Part shown: one piece after another, positions 40,247-49,811 of the stretch
Numbering within the stretch: position 1 is the stretch's first letter
Layout of the letters: each line of letters starts with the position of its first letter
DNA from: an uncultured Flavobacteriales bacterium
GTDB lineage: Bacteria > Bacteroidota > Bacteroidia > Flavobacteriales_D > Sanyastnellaceae
Length of the DNA stretch: 64,000 nt
Direction: 5' to 3'
Assembly: GCA_938074325.1 (NCBI GenBank)
Contig: CALJFZ010000021.1
Span: forward strand, 1 to 64,000
Position numbers and translations under genes: made by a program
Notes under the pieces: model-generated
Databases searched by the model: none
Told to the model about the DNA's origin: nothing
What the model saw: only the letters and a program-made list of their open reading frames with translations

Positions 40247-41008
40247 TCAAATCTCGGTCAGATCTGAAGCGGCAATCCAGCCGGTGTTGCCGTTGGCAAG
40301 CTGAATTTTCCAGTGGGCGCTGGAGCGGTCTGTGACCGTGACCTTCGTGCCTTCATGCAACATGAAAAGGGTCATCCCTTCGTATCCCGGCTCGTTGCGT
40401 ACAGCTGATTCCATGGCCATGACAATGGCGGTTTTACTGGATTCGATTCGTTTCGCGGAGGTGCGAGTGAGCAGCATGCTCGACAGGCCCATAACGAGAA
40501 GGACGCCTGCTGAAGAACCAAGAAGTCTGCGGTTTTCCACTCCCTTGGCCCAGAGCCTCCATGCCAATGCAACGAAGCCCAGGGTCCATCCGAATAACAT
40601 GATTCGAGCCCACAATTGAAACCTTCCCGGGGCGGTAATGCGTTCCCAGATGTCCGTGATGCCATTGGAAGGCAACGATTCGATTCGGTCCTTGATTTGG
40701 GCATTGGCCAGGACCAAATTGGTTCGAACATCTTCATTCGATGGAGAGAGAAGGGCAGCGCGCTCATAGTGCAAGATGGCCGGCCCCCAGTCGCCCGACT
40801 TGTAATAGGCATTGCCCAAGTTGTACTCGCTTTCGAAGTGCATGCGCTCTTCCAGAATGGATTCGTATCCGCTGATGGCAGCTTCGTAATCTCCTTCGCT
40901 ATAAGCGGCGTTGGCGGCTTCGAAAGCGGCCTTGACATCCCCTTGGCACCAGGCGATTGTCATTGCACTTAGGGACAGGAGAAAGGCGGTGAGTAGGGTT
41001 CGGCTCAT
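40247..41008 (-). CDS. batE: BatE-like TPR + SH3 domain membrane protein
   Basis: Signal peptide, TPR (YNLGNAYYKSGDWGPAILHYERAALLSP), TMs, C-terminal SH3-like domain; ATGA overlap with batD. Confidence 0.85.
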   Translation of the reverse strand: MSRTLLTAFLLSLSAMTIAWCQGDVKAAFEAANAAYSEGDYEAAISGYESILEERMHFESEYNLGNAYYKSGDWGPAILHYERAALLSPSNEDVRTNLVLANAQIKDRIESLPSNGITDIWERITAPGRFQLWARIMLFGWTLGFVALAWRLWAKGVENRRLLGSSAGVLLVMGLSSMLLTRTSAKRIESSKTAIVMAMESAVRNEPGYEGMTLFMLHEGTKVTVTDRSSAHWKIQLANGNTGWIAASDLTEI

Positions 41009-42726
41009 GCGTTCCATTCTTTTTCGGTTGCATCAACCAGCCGTTCAGCTGTGCTCAGCAATTCGGCGGGTGCAGGTACTTGGCCGGGTGCGTACCGCGC
41101 CATGTCCAAGGTGTCCAACATGGCTTTCCAGTCTTCCGTTTGTGAAGGCACGCGCATGGCCAGTTCATTTAGGAGGTTGGATCGTTTCATTTGGCTTGCG
41201 TTCCATTCCAACTTTGAGAGGAGGTAGGCCTCCAATCCGCGTCCCAATGCAGGGTAGAACTCGCTGACGTTGATCAAGGATTTTGCCTCGCGCAATTCTT
41301 TGCGAACTGCGTTGCCTGCGCGTCGTTTCTTGGCGCCTTTGGGATTGCGTTCCTCCTCATCCCTTCGCCGGCGAAGCAAGAAAGAAACGCCCAGTACCAG
41401 CGGCCCCACTGCCAACATTACACTCGCCCATTGTCCCCGGTTGTCCCATCGCTGGCGCGGCAGGCAGGGCCCTTTCCAATCGCTGTGAATGAAGTTGATG
41501 TCTTGGTTCAGGACTTGAATGTCTGTTTTTGAATTATAGTTTACCGTGTTCGCTCCTTCTGCCGTGTTCACGGAGACAGTCAATTTCAGTTCTTTGGATT
41601 CAAGGTCGACGTATGACCGTGTTTTTGTGCTGAACCAAGACCCTTTGGGCATGGGGAGGGTAAAGTCACCCGGCGCTCGGGGGATGACTACATAGCGGAA
41701 CGTCCTGCTTCCAGATTCTCCGTTTTCGTTCACGTTGATGCGATCGATGACCTCCGGGTCGAAGACCTCAAATTCTCCAGGCCAACTCAGTTTGGGCTCT
41801 TGGATGAACTTGATATTTCCTTGTCCACTGAACGTTAGGTCATAGGTGATGGCTTCGTTGGTCCTGCAAGTCTCACCTGTTTGCTTTGCAGCAACTCGGA
41901 ACTGTGCAAAGGCCCCCAAAAACGAGCTTGGAATGGGTTCGGGCAGGGGCTTCACCTCAATTTTAACGGGGTCTGCCGCGGCCGTCACATTTTGTCCATT
42001 GAAGAAGCTGGTGCGCATGTAGCCCACGAGGTCAAACCCTTCTATGACAAGCGAACCCGTTTGCTGGGGGAAAAGCACCAGCTTTTTTACTGTTGCAACG
42101 TTGTAGCGCTTGCCCGAAATCACTTGTGGCTCCCACCGGGGTTCGGGAATGTCCACTTCTTCCTTCCAAAATCCTGGGGTTTCCGGGATGTTGAACTTGC
42201 GTACATCGAGATTGTTGGCGCGATTGAAAATTTTGAAGGAGATGACAATGGGCTCACCGATGAACACCGTGCGTTTCGATGCTTCGATGATGCAGGCCAC
42301 AGTGCCGAGGTCTCCGGAGTTCGGGCCAGACGGTTTGGTACCTCGGGCCGAAACCCGCAGCACAAAGGGATCACTCTTGAGGGTGCCTTTCGTCCCGTTC
42401 AGCTCAAAAGCGGGAATTCGGACGTTGGCTTTAGAGGTGACTTGGTATGTGTATGTGTAGGCAACTTCACTGGAACGGGCGCCATTGACAATGCTGGTGC
42501 TGTTGGAGGTACTCGGGCCATACAGCAGTTTCAAACCTTGAATCTGTGGTCCATCGATGCGTCGCTGCAGGTTCTTGATGGTGAATGTCAGTTGGACTTG
42601 TTCACCGGTTCGTACCGGATTGCGATTGACGCTTACTTCGAAGGCCTCTTGCGCTTGAATACTAGAAACGGAGAGCACGCAGAGCAGCAACCATTGAATA
42701 CCGTTGGGGAATACGTACTTCAGCAT
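41005..42726 (-). CDS. batD: BatD (oxygen-tolerance) family protein
   Basis: MLKYVFPNGIQWLLLCVLSVSSIQAQEAFEVSVNRNPVRTGEQVQLTFTIKN...; start overlaps the batC stop (TGATG). The tracked N-terminal extension to 43281 is a repeat-frame artefact. Confidence 0.9.
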   Translation of the reverse strand: MLKYVFPNGIQWLLLCVLSVSSIQAQEAFEVSVNRNPVRTGEQVQLTFTIKNLQRRIDGPQIQGLKLLYGPSTSNSTSIVNGARSSEVAYTYTYQVTSKANVRIPAFELNGTKGTLKSDPFVLRVSARGTKPSGPNSGDLGTVACIIEASKRTVFIGEPIVISFKIFNRANNLDVRKFNIPETPGFWKEEVDIPEPRWEPQVISGKRYNVATVKKLVLFPQQTGSLVIEGFDLVGYMRTSFFNGQNVTAAADPVKIEVKPLPEPIPSSFLGAFAQFRVAAKQTGETCRTNEAITYDLTFSGQGNIKFIQEPKLSWPGEFEVFDPEVIDRINVNENGESGSRTFRYVVIPRAPGDFTLPMPKGSWFSTKTRSYVDLESKELKLTVSVNTAEGANTVNYNSKTDIQVLNQDINFIHSDWKGPCLPRQRWDNRGQWASVMLAVGPLVLGVSFLLRRRRDEEERNPKGAKKRRAGNAVRKELREAKSLINVSEFYPALGRGLEAYLLSKLEWNASQMKRSNLLNELAMRVPSQTEDWKAMLDTLDMARYAPGQVPAPAELLSTAERLVDATEKEWNA

Positions 42727-43598
42727 CACCAATCCTTTTCGATTTTCTTCTTTTTTCCTTGGCTCTTGGCCTGCATGAGCTTGGCTTGCACTTCTTCTTC
42801 TCCTCGCTCCAGGCTCTCCAAGATACGTTCCATGTCTTCTTTGGAAATCTGCCCTTCCACTTGTTGAGGCTGATTTTGGTCCTGCTGGTCCTGCGGATCT
42901 TGCTGGTCCTGCTGGTCCTGCTGATCCTGTTGGTCCTGCTGATCCTGCTGATCTTGCTGGTCCTGCTGATCCTGTTGGTCCTGCTGGTCTTGCTGGTCTT
43001 GCTGATCCTGTTGGTCTTGTTGGTCCTCCTGGTTCTGCTGATCCTGCTGGTCCTGCTGATCTTGTTGGTCTTGCTGATCCTGTTGGTCCTGCTGGTCCTG
43101 CTGGTCCTGCTGGTCTTGCTGATCCTGCTGGTCCTGCTGTTGGTCCAATTGACGCAGGGCATAGGAGAGGTTGTAACGCGCTGCCTCGTTGCGTGGATTG
43201 CTTCTCAAAGCGGACTTGTATGCTTCGATGGCATTTTCCAAATCCTGCTCCATCAATAGGGAGTTCCCAATGTTGTGCCAAGCATCCGAAATCAGTGCAG
43301 AATCATCGTTGCCTTTGATTGCCCGCTGGAAAGCTTGCCGGGCTTGTTGAGCTGATTCAGGGTCTTCTAGGAGTGCCCTTCCTTGGTTGTATGCCGCCAT
43401 TGCAGCCAATTCCGAGTGGCTTTCTCCTCTTGCGAACAGGCTATCGGCAAATGACGGCTCGCCAGCATCAAAGGCTTCAATGCCTTGAATGATACTGCTT
43501 TTTGCGTCGTAATCATCGGTTTGAGCATAGCTCCAAGTGAAGAAGCACCCGAGCATCCAACTGAAAAGACCAATCTTTTTGAGCGATATGGGCATCAT
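42726..43598 (-). CDS. batC: BatC-like TPR protein with Q/D low-complexity tract
   Basis: Signal peptide MMPISLKKIGLFSWMLGCFFTWSYAQ, TPR repeats, then (QDQ)n tract. Confidence 0.87.
   Translation of the reverse strand: MMPISLKKIGLFSWMLGCFFTWSYAQTDDYDAKSSIIQGIEAFDAGEPSFADSLFARGESHSELAAMAAYNQGRALLEDPESAQQARQAFQRAIKGNDDSALISDAWHNIGNSLLMEQDLENAIEAYKSALRSNPRNEAARYNLSYALRQLDQQQDQQDQQDQQDQQDQQDQQDQQDQQDQQDQQDQQNQEDQQDQQDQQDQQDQQDQQDQQDQQDQQDQQDQQDQQDQQDQQDPQDQQDQNQPQQVEGQISKEDMERILESLERGEEEVQAKLMQAKSQGKKKKIEKDW
42874..43150 (-). repeat. 9-bp/3-aa (Q-D-Q) minisatellite in batC
   Basis: Repeated ctgctggtc/ctgctgatc/ctgttggtc units on the + strand encoding QQDQQDQQD on the - strand. Confidence 0.93.
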
Positions 43599-44731
43599 GC
43601 TGAACGGGGTTTGAAGGTGATGTTCAGCGCACTTTCTGCGAAAATGAATGCAAGTGCGATCAAAAAGAACCAATGGAATTGGTGGGTGAAATCCGTGTAA
43701 GCAACGGTAGAAGTTTCGGTTTGATTGAGTGCATTCATTGCACCGATCACAGGGGACAAGTTGACAAACCCAATGCCTGCTTGCACGTAGGTGCCGTTGC
43801 CGGCTTCAGCGACCTGAATAAGGGTGGCTTCATCCAATGCCGTTACAATGGGGTTGCCATCGCCATCGTCCTTGAATCCCCGAGAGCGTCCAAACCGGTC
43901 GTACAATGGAATGGGCGCCCCCGATGTCGTTCCCATCCCGATCGTATGGACTTCGATTCCGCTGTCCAACACGTCCTCAGCCATGGCTACGGCGTCGTCC
44001 TCGTGGTTTTCGCCATCCGTAAAGACAACAATCATTTTGGAAGCCGGTGACTCCGGGTCGAATCCATTGGCACATACCTCAATGGCGCGGCCCACGGCGG
44101 TGCCTTGAACCGGCACCAAGTCCGTTGTCACTCCATCCAAGAACAATTTCAGTGCGCCGTAGTCGGTGGTAATGGGGCATTGCACGTAGGCGTCTCCCGC
44201 GAAGATGACCAAGCCCACCCGGTCGCCGTCCAAGGCTTTGATCAAGCGTTGGATGCTTTGTTTGGCCAAGTCAATTCGGCTTGATCCCGTGTCCTCCGCC
44301 TCCATGCTTGTGGAAACATCCAACGCTACCATGACATCTACCCCCTCGCTGGTGACTTCCTTGAGTCGCGCACCGACTTTCAAATCCAACACGCCGATCA
44401 AGATGGAGGCCAGCGCCATGCGCCAGAAGAAGAAACGCCAGCCGTGCAGCTGCGGCCGCCAATGGGGCAACAGGTCCGACCAGAGCTGGCTGTCTGCAAG
44501 TTCATTGGCCCATTTTTGCTTTTGTCGGAGTCCCCATAGAAACACAACCAACGCCACGGGTAACACGAGGAGGATGGACCACCATCCTTCGTGTTCCAAC
44601 TGAACATTGGGCGCAACGCGCTGCAGCGTGTAATAAGACAGCAACAAGCCAATCCAAAAGATCAACTCCGCCAACGTCAATGCGACACTGTTGGCGAACA
44701 CCTTGAATTTTCGAGGGCGCAGCGCTGTCAT
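43595..44731 (-). CDS. batB: BatB-like von Willebrand factor A membrane protein
   Basis: VDVMVALDVSTSMEAEDTGSSRIDLAKQ MIDAS motif; TM segments at both ends. Confidence 0.9.
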   Translation of the reverse strand: MTALRPRKFKVFANSVALTLAELIFWIGLLLSYYTLQRVAPNVQLEHEGWWSILLVLPVALVVFLWGLRQKQKWANELADSQLWSDLLPHWRPQLHGWRFFFWRMALASILIGVLDLKVGARLKEVTSEGVDVMVALDVSTSMEAEDTGSSRIDLAKQSIQRLIKALDGDRVGLVIFAGDAYVQCPITTDYGALKLFLDGVTTDLVPVQGTAVGRAIEVCANGFDPESPASKMIVVFTDGENHEDDAVAMAEDVLDSGIEVHTIGMGTTSGAPIPLYDRFGRSRGFKDDGDGNPIVTALDEATLIQVAEAGNGTYVQAGIGFVNLSPVIGAMNALNQTETSTVAYTDFTHQFHWFFLIALAFIFAESALNITFKPRSA

Positions 44732-45807
44732 ATCAATGTTCGGATTGCGAATTGTCGGAGGATGAACTCCAGGAGGAATGCCACTGCTGCAGCAATGCCA
44801 AACGGCAAGAATTCTTCGGTTTTCTGATTGTAACGCAGCACATTGAACCGCGTCTTTTCGAGCTCATCAATCTCCTTGTAGATCCCGGCCAGTTTTTCCT
44901 CGTTGGTGGCACGGAAATAACGTCCGCCGGTTTGTTTGGCGATTTTCCGCAGGACATCCTCGTCAATTTCTACTTCCACCCAGTCGTACTGGAATGTGTT
45001 TCCCACCTTCGCCACCGGGCTGCGGGCCTTACCAATGGTACCGACTCCAATCGTATAAACCCGGATGTCATTCAACTCAGCGAGTTGAGCAGCGTCCAGC
45101 GGCTCGATTTTGCCCGAGTTGTTGACGCCGTCAGTGAGCAGGATGATGACCTTGCTTTCCGCTTCCGAATCTTTCAGGCGATTGACGGCCGTAGCGAGGC
45201 CCATGCCGATTGCTGTTCCGCCTTCCAGTAGGCCGGTTTCTAATTCACCGATGCCGTTCATTACCACCCGTTGGTCGGTCGTCAAGGGGATCTGCGTAAA
45301 GGCTTCTCCTTCGTATGCAACCACTCCGATGCGGTCATTCGGTCGCTCGTCGACGAAGCGCGTGGCGACGGCCTTGGAGGCTTCGAGGCGGTTGGGCTCG
45401 AAATCTTTGCTCAGCATGGAAGCGGAAAGGTCCATGCTCAGGACGATGTCAATGCCTTCTCGCGTCAGGTCTTCAATGGAAGAGGAGGACTGTGGCCGCG
45501 CTGCTGCCAAAGTGAGGAGGCCAATCGTCAAGGTGCGCAATGCGTAGGGAATCTCTGGGATGCACTGAAAGCCCATTGTTTTCCAATTCAGTTGGCTCTC
45601 GGGCGATTCCCAGCTCCAGATCAATCCCGCAAAACCCTGTTTTGATTGGAAGAACAACCGAAGCCCCACGTGCACGAGCATCAGCCCTGCAAACCACAAG
45701 GTCGCGGGCGATTCAAACTCAAAATGCTGCGCAGCATAAGACAGGCCAACAGCATACGCCACCAAGGCAATCAAATGCGGTAGAAGTGTGGCCAAACTGC
45801 GCATCAT
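44728..45807 (-). CDS. batA: BatA-like von Willebrand factor A membrane protein
   Basis: IDIVLSMDLSASMLSKDFEPNRLEASK MIDAS motif; ATGA overlaps on both sides. Confidence 0.9.
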   Translation of the reverse strand: MMRSLATLLPHLIALVAYAVGLSYAAQHFEFESPATLWFAGLMLVHVGLRLFFQSKQGFAGLIWSWESPESQLNWKTMGFQCIPEIPYALRTLTIGLLTLAAARPQSSSSIEDLTREGIDIVLSMDLSASMLSKDFEPNRLEASKAVATRFVDERPNDRIGVVAYEGEAFTQIPLTTDQRVVMNGIGELETGLLEGGTAIGMGLATAVNRLKDSEAESKVIILLTDGVNNSGKIEPLDAAQLAELNDIRVYTIGVGTIGKARSPVAKVGNTFQYDWVEVEIDEDVLRKIAKQTGGRYFRATNEEKLAGIYKEIDELEKTRFNVLRYNQKTEEFLPFGIAAAVAFLLEFILRQFAIRTLI

Positions 45808-46763
45808 GATTCTTGATTTTCGGATGCGTTCGTGGTCAATTCGACAAACCGAACCCCTTGTTCCACAACGCGGATGTGATCGCTTTGCTGAGGGTTCCAC
45901 TTGGCAAACTTGACCAAATCGGTCAACGTCAGCAGTTCGAGGATCAACTCCTTTTCACTGGCTCGCAGTGGCAGGTGGCTCAGTCCAGAGCGGATTTCGT
46001 CTGTAGACCGCTCCATGGCGGGATAGTGAAAGCGTCGCTCGAAGTAGGTTCGAATGACCTGGCTTACTGCAGCGTGGTGCGCTTTGGTTTGCCCTTGCTT
46101 CCAGATGGCTTCTTGCTCGATGCGCTCCAGCTCACGCAAGGCGACGATGTGCGCAGGCTCCAATGGCATTTCCTTCTGGGGCGCTTGGACTTCATCGGCG
46201 GGTCGATTCTTCAGTCGTTTCGCTATCCAAATCGCCAGGCCGATGACGGCAGCCAACGCAAGCATCCACGGCAACCAACGCCAAGCCCGTTCTTGCCAAG
46301 TCCACGACACGCGGCGAATGTCGGCGTGGGCAGCAACTTGTCCTGGTTCGCCGGGAGGAGCCAGCAGGACGTGGATGAGCAAGGGATTTGATTCGAGGGT
46401 GTCGGCATTCCATCCCAATCGAATGGGGGGGATGACTCTGTAGCCGCTGTCCCAAGCGGTCACCTCGTAAGCTCGCTGGATGCGAATGGCAGAATTTCCT
46501 TCTGACGTCTCTATGGCCAAGGTGTCCTCGGGGAGCAACTGGAGGATTTCCAGGCCGCCGGGCACCGTGTCTTGCCACACTGGCCAGGTAAATGTGCCCG
46601 AGCCTTCTTCAAGGTCCCGGTCCGCCTGAATGCGGAGCACGGTTGGCTCTCCGATCGCAATGGTCGACGTGTCAAGCGACATGCGGATGCTTTGGCCTGT
46701 GACCGATTCGCTCATCAAGACGAAGGCGATGACCGTGCATGCTATGTGTAAAGCCTTATCCAC
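45804..46763 (-). CDS. BatD-like/DUF4381-like membrane protein of the Bat operon
   Basis: GTG start at 46763 gives signal peptide (M)DKALHIACTVIAFVLMSESVTGQ; single TM RWLPWMLALAAVIGLAIWIAKRLK; located between DUF58 and batA. Confidence 0.75.
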   Translation of the reverse strand: MDKALHIACTVIAFVLMSESVTGQSIRMSLDTSTIAIGEPTVLRIQADRDLEEGSGTFTWPVWQDTVPGGLEILQLLPEDTLAIETSEGNSAIRIQRAYEVTAWDSGYRVIPPIRLGWNADTLESNPLLIHVLLAPPGEPGQVAAHADIRRVSWTWQERAWRWLPWMLALAAVIGLAIWIAKRLKNRPADEVQAPQKEMPLEPAHIVALRELERIEQEAIWKQGQTKAHHAAVSQVIRTYFERRFHYPAMERSTDEIRSGLSHLPLRASEKELILELLTLTDLVKFAKWNPQQSDHIRVVEQGVRFVELTTNASENQES

Positions 46764-47622
46764 GGCGGTCGAACAATTGCATGAGTGGTTGAACGTAGGG
46801 GCGATCCGTGCACAAAACAGCTTGGTCGACCCCCGATCGAGCAAACAGCGCTTTCAACTCTGCTTCGCGAATTTTTTCACGCTTGGCGTGGGTGGTCCGC
46901 GTGGACTTTCGTCCTGTGTAGATCCATTTGGTCTGGCCAGATTCGGGGTCTTGGACCGGTATCCAACCGATGGATGGGAGGTTTCGGTCGAGGGGATCGG
47001 TTACCCGGAGCGCCACCACATCGTGGCGCCGACCGGCTTGCCGGAGGGTTTGGTCAAACCCCTCGTCGCGGAAATCCGAAATGAGGAAGGTGATGGTGCG
47101 CTTTTTCATCGCCGACAAAAAATGCTCTAAAGCCGAATTGATGTTGGTGCCTGTGCCCGTGGGCTCCACTTCAATGAGCTCGCGGATGATGCGCAAAATG
47201 TGGGAGCGGCCCTTCTTGGGTGGGATGAAGCGTTCGATGCGGTCGCTGAAAAGGACGGCGCCGACCTTGTCGTTGTTCCCCATGGCGCTAAATGCCAGGA
47301 CTGCGCTGAGTTCGGTGATGAGGTCGCGCTTGGTTTGCTGGCGCGTTCCGGTTGAATTGGAACCGCTCACATCGATCAATAAGAAGACCGTGAGTTCGCG
47401 TTCCTCTTCGAATACCTTCACGTAAGGGTGACCCATTCTGGCGGTTACGTTCCAATCGATGGTTCGTATTTCATCGCCGTGCTGGTATTCACGGTTCTCA
47501 CTGAAGGCCATGCCGCGTCCCTTGAAGGCGCTGTGGTACTCCCCAGAGAAAATCCGGTCGCTTAGTCCGCGGGTTTTTAATTCAACCCGCCGTACCCGTT
47601 GAATGAGTTCGGTGGTGTCCAT
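46756..47622 (-). CDS. DUF58 domain-containing protein
   Basis: SGEYHSAFKGRGMAFSENREYQHGDEIRTIDWNVTARMGHPYVKVFEEERELTVFLLIDVSGS. Confidence 0.92.
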   Translation of the reverse strand: MDTTELIQRVRRVELKTRGLSDRIFSGEYHSAFKGRGMAFSENREYQHGDEIRTIDWNVTARMGHPYVKVFEEERELTVFLLIDVSGSNSTGTRQQTKRDLITELSAVLAFSAMGNNDKVGAVLFSDRIERFIPPKKGRSHILRIIRELIEVEPTGTGTNINSALEHFLSAMKKRTITFLISDFRDEGFDQTLRQAGRRHDVVALRVTDPLDRNLPSIGWIPVQDPESGQTKWIYTGRKSTRTTHAKREKIREAELKALFARSGVDQAVLCTDRPYVQPLMQLFDRRG

Positions 47623-47625
47623 GCA

Positions 47626-48696
47626 TCAAGGCACCTGCACGTTGTCCATGATTTCCGTGACGATTTGCTCCGTACTGATGTTTTCAGCTTCGGCTTCAAA
47701 CGTCAAGCCAATGCGGTGACGGAGCACGTCTAATGCGACAGCGCGCACATCCTCAGGAGTGACGTAGCCCCTGTGATTCAAGAAGGCATGTGCTTTGGAC
47801 GCAATGCCAAGTCCGATGCTCGCACGTGGCGAGGCGCCAAAGTTGATCAGCTGTGTGAGGTGTCCCATGCTGTAGCTGCTCGGCTCGCGGGTGGCAAAGA
47901 CGAGGTCCACGATGTACCGCTCCACTTTTTCGTCGAGGTAAATTTCCTTGACGAGCTTTCGTGCGGCGATGATGTCTTCGGGTTTGACCACTTGGGTCGG
48001 TTTTGGCAATCCACCTGGGGTCAAGTTGGCGCGAACGATTTGTTGTTCTTCTGACTTGCTGGGGTAACCAATGACAACTTTCAACAGGAAGCGATCTACT
48101 TGTGCTTCTGGAAGGGGGTAGGTGCCTTCTTGCTCTACCGGGTTTTGGGTGGCCAGCACCAAGAATGGTTCCGGCAAATCGTACGAATCGGGGCCGATGG
48201 TGACCTGGCGTTCTTGCATGGCCTCCAGCAATGCACTTTGCACTTTGGCAGGGGCCCGGTTGATTTCGTCTGCGAGAACGAAGTTGGCAAAGACCGGTCC
48301 TTTTTTGACCGAGAAGGATTCTGATTTCTGGTTATAAATCATCGTACCCACGAGGTCTGCAGGAAGCAAGTCAGGGGTGAATTGAATGCGGCTGAAATCG
48401 GCAGCGATCGATTCTGAAAGGCTTTTGATGGCGAGGGTTTTTGCCAACCCTGGAACGCCTTCGAGCAAAACGTGGCCATTGCCCAACAGCCCAATCAAAA
48501 GGCGGTCTACCATGCCGGCTTGGCCGACGATTACCTTGCCGAGCTCCATGCGGAGCAGGTCGACAAACTGACTCGCTTTGCCAATGCGTTCGTTCAACGC
48601 ACGGATGTCAGGTGCAGATGTTGCTGGGCCTTCTGGTGCGGCGGGCGCTGGCGCAGCGACTTCGGGGGTGATTTCAGGTGTGGATTCTTGGTCCAT
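47626..48696 (-). CDS. MoxR-family AAA+ ATPase
   Basis: GNGHVLLEGVPGLAKTLAIKSL, FANFVLADEINRAPAKVQSALLEAMQERQVTIG, FLVLATQNPVEQEGTYPLPEAQVDRFLLK. Confidence 0.95.
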   Translation of the reverse strand: MDQESTPEITPEVAAPAPAAPEGPATSAPDIRALNERIGKASQFVDLLRMELGKVIVGQAGMVDRLLIGLLGNGHVLLEGVPGLAKTLAIKSLSESIAADFSRIQFTPDLLPADLVGTMIYNQKSESFSVKKGPVFANFVLADEINRAPAKVQSALLEAMQERQVTIGPDSYDLPEPFLVLATQNPVEQEGTYPLPEAQVDRFLLKVVIGYPSKSEEQQIVRANLTPGGLPKPTQVVKPEDIIAARKLVKEIYLDEKVERYIVDLVFATREPSSYSMGHLTQLINFGASPRASIGLGIASKAHAFLNHRGYVTPEDVRAVALDVLRHRIGLTFEAEAENISTEQIVTEIMDNVQVP

Positions 48697-48794
48697 AATA
48701 TTCAGTCGAAGTGTTTGATGACGACGTCTTGCGAATATACCTTTCGGTATTCGGTCCGGTTTGCCGGACTTCATCAAATCATGTTAAACAGCCT

Positions 48795-49211
48795 ATGAAC
48801 ACGAAAAAACACAGCTTCTCCGAGATCATTGATTGCGTCCGGCAATTCCATGATTCATTCGGAATTGAAAACCGTCATGCGCCGGCGGGTGAATTGGCAG
48901 AGGCCACCGTGCGTCTGCGGCATCGGTTGATGGCCGAAGAGACGGAAGAGTATTTGGAAGCTGCGTTGAATGGCGATGCCGTGGAAATTGCGGATGCTTT
49001 GGGGGACCAGCTGTACATCTTGTGCGGGACCATTTTGAGCCACGGCATGCAGCACATCATTGAGGATGTATTCATGGAAATTCAATCCTCGAACATGAGC
49101 AAGTTGGGCGCAGACGGCCAACCCATTTACCGCGAGGACGGAAAGGTCATGAAAGGACCGAACTACTTTAAGCCGAACATTGCGTCCATCCTTCAAGCGT
49201 CACAGGCTTGA
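48795..49211 (+). CDS. MazG/PRA-PH-like all-alpha NTP pyrophosphohydrolase
   Basis: LMAEETEEYLEAALNGDAVEIADALGDQLYILCGTIL and KGPNYFKPNI. Confidence 0.8.
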   Translation: MNTKKHSFSEIIDCVRQFHDSFGIENRHAPAGELAEATVRLRHRLMAEETEEYLEAALNGDAVEIADALGDQLYILCGTILSHGMQHIIEDVFMEIQSSNMSKLGADGQPIYREDGKVMKGPNYFKPNIASILQASQA

Positions 49212-49732
49212 TGTTGCAGCGATTTTTTGATGCTGCTCTGGAGCGAGCACGGCACGGCAAGGTTGTTCGGCTGAACGCCGTTTTCCGCTACATCTTGCCG
49301 TTCAATGTCCCACACGGCATTCGTGTTACCTCGTTCGCCGAAAATGAAGTGAGGGTGGCACTCCCGGATAAACGGGCCAACCGCAATCACCTGAACGGTA
49401 TGCACGCCTGTGCCATCGCCACGGCCTGCGAATTTTGCTCTGGGCTGGCGGTTTTGGCACAGTTTGACATGAAGAACTACCGCCTCATCATGAATCGACT
49501 GGAGGTCGACTACACCCGCCGTCCCGCCAAGGGAATGTGCGAGGCCCGCGCGGTTGTACCCGATGGACTCAAGGACGAGGTGCTCAAGTTGATGGAATGT
49601 GCAGAAGATGGAGCAGCTCGGTTTACCATGCCCTCAACGCTTTACGATGCTGATGGTGAAGCGGTTGCCCGGGCCCAAGTGCACTGGCACGTCAAGGCTT
49701 GGAATGCTGTCAAATACCAGCCCACGCTTTGA
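49211..49732 (+). CDS. DUF4442 (hotdog/thioesterase-like) protein
   Basis: NHLNGMHACAIATACEFCSGLAVLAQ...VDYTRRPAKG; TGATG overlap with the upstream gene. Confidence 0.8.
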   Translation: MLQRFFDAALERARHGKVVRLNAVFRYILPFNVPHGIRVTSFAENEVRVALPDKRANRNHLNGMHACAIATACEFCSGLAVLAQFDMKNYRLIMNRLEVDYTRRPAKGMCEARAVVPDGLKDEVLKLMECAEDGAARFTMPSTLYDADGEAVARAQVHWHVKAWNAVKYQPTL

Positions 49733-49811
49733 GGTGGGAAACTCGCGTCGGGCCTGAATTCCGGAGCGTTTCCGGTCGTATCTTTACGGGCGAATTACAC
49801 ATGAGTCAGCA

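Noticed and set aside
42662-43162. ORF on - strand encoding SRTSRTNRISK repeats
   Set aside because: Alternate frame of the same minisatellite.
42759-43259. ORF on + strand encoding poly-Leu/Val/Ile
   Set aside because: Antisense of the Q/D repeat in batC; low complexity keeps the frame open.
42727-43281. N-terminal extension of the batD ORF (GPAGPTGSARP... collagen-like)
   Set aside because: It is an out-of-frame translation of the batC Q/D minisatellite; the real batD start with signal peptide is at 42726.
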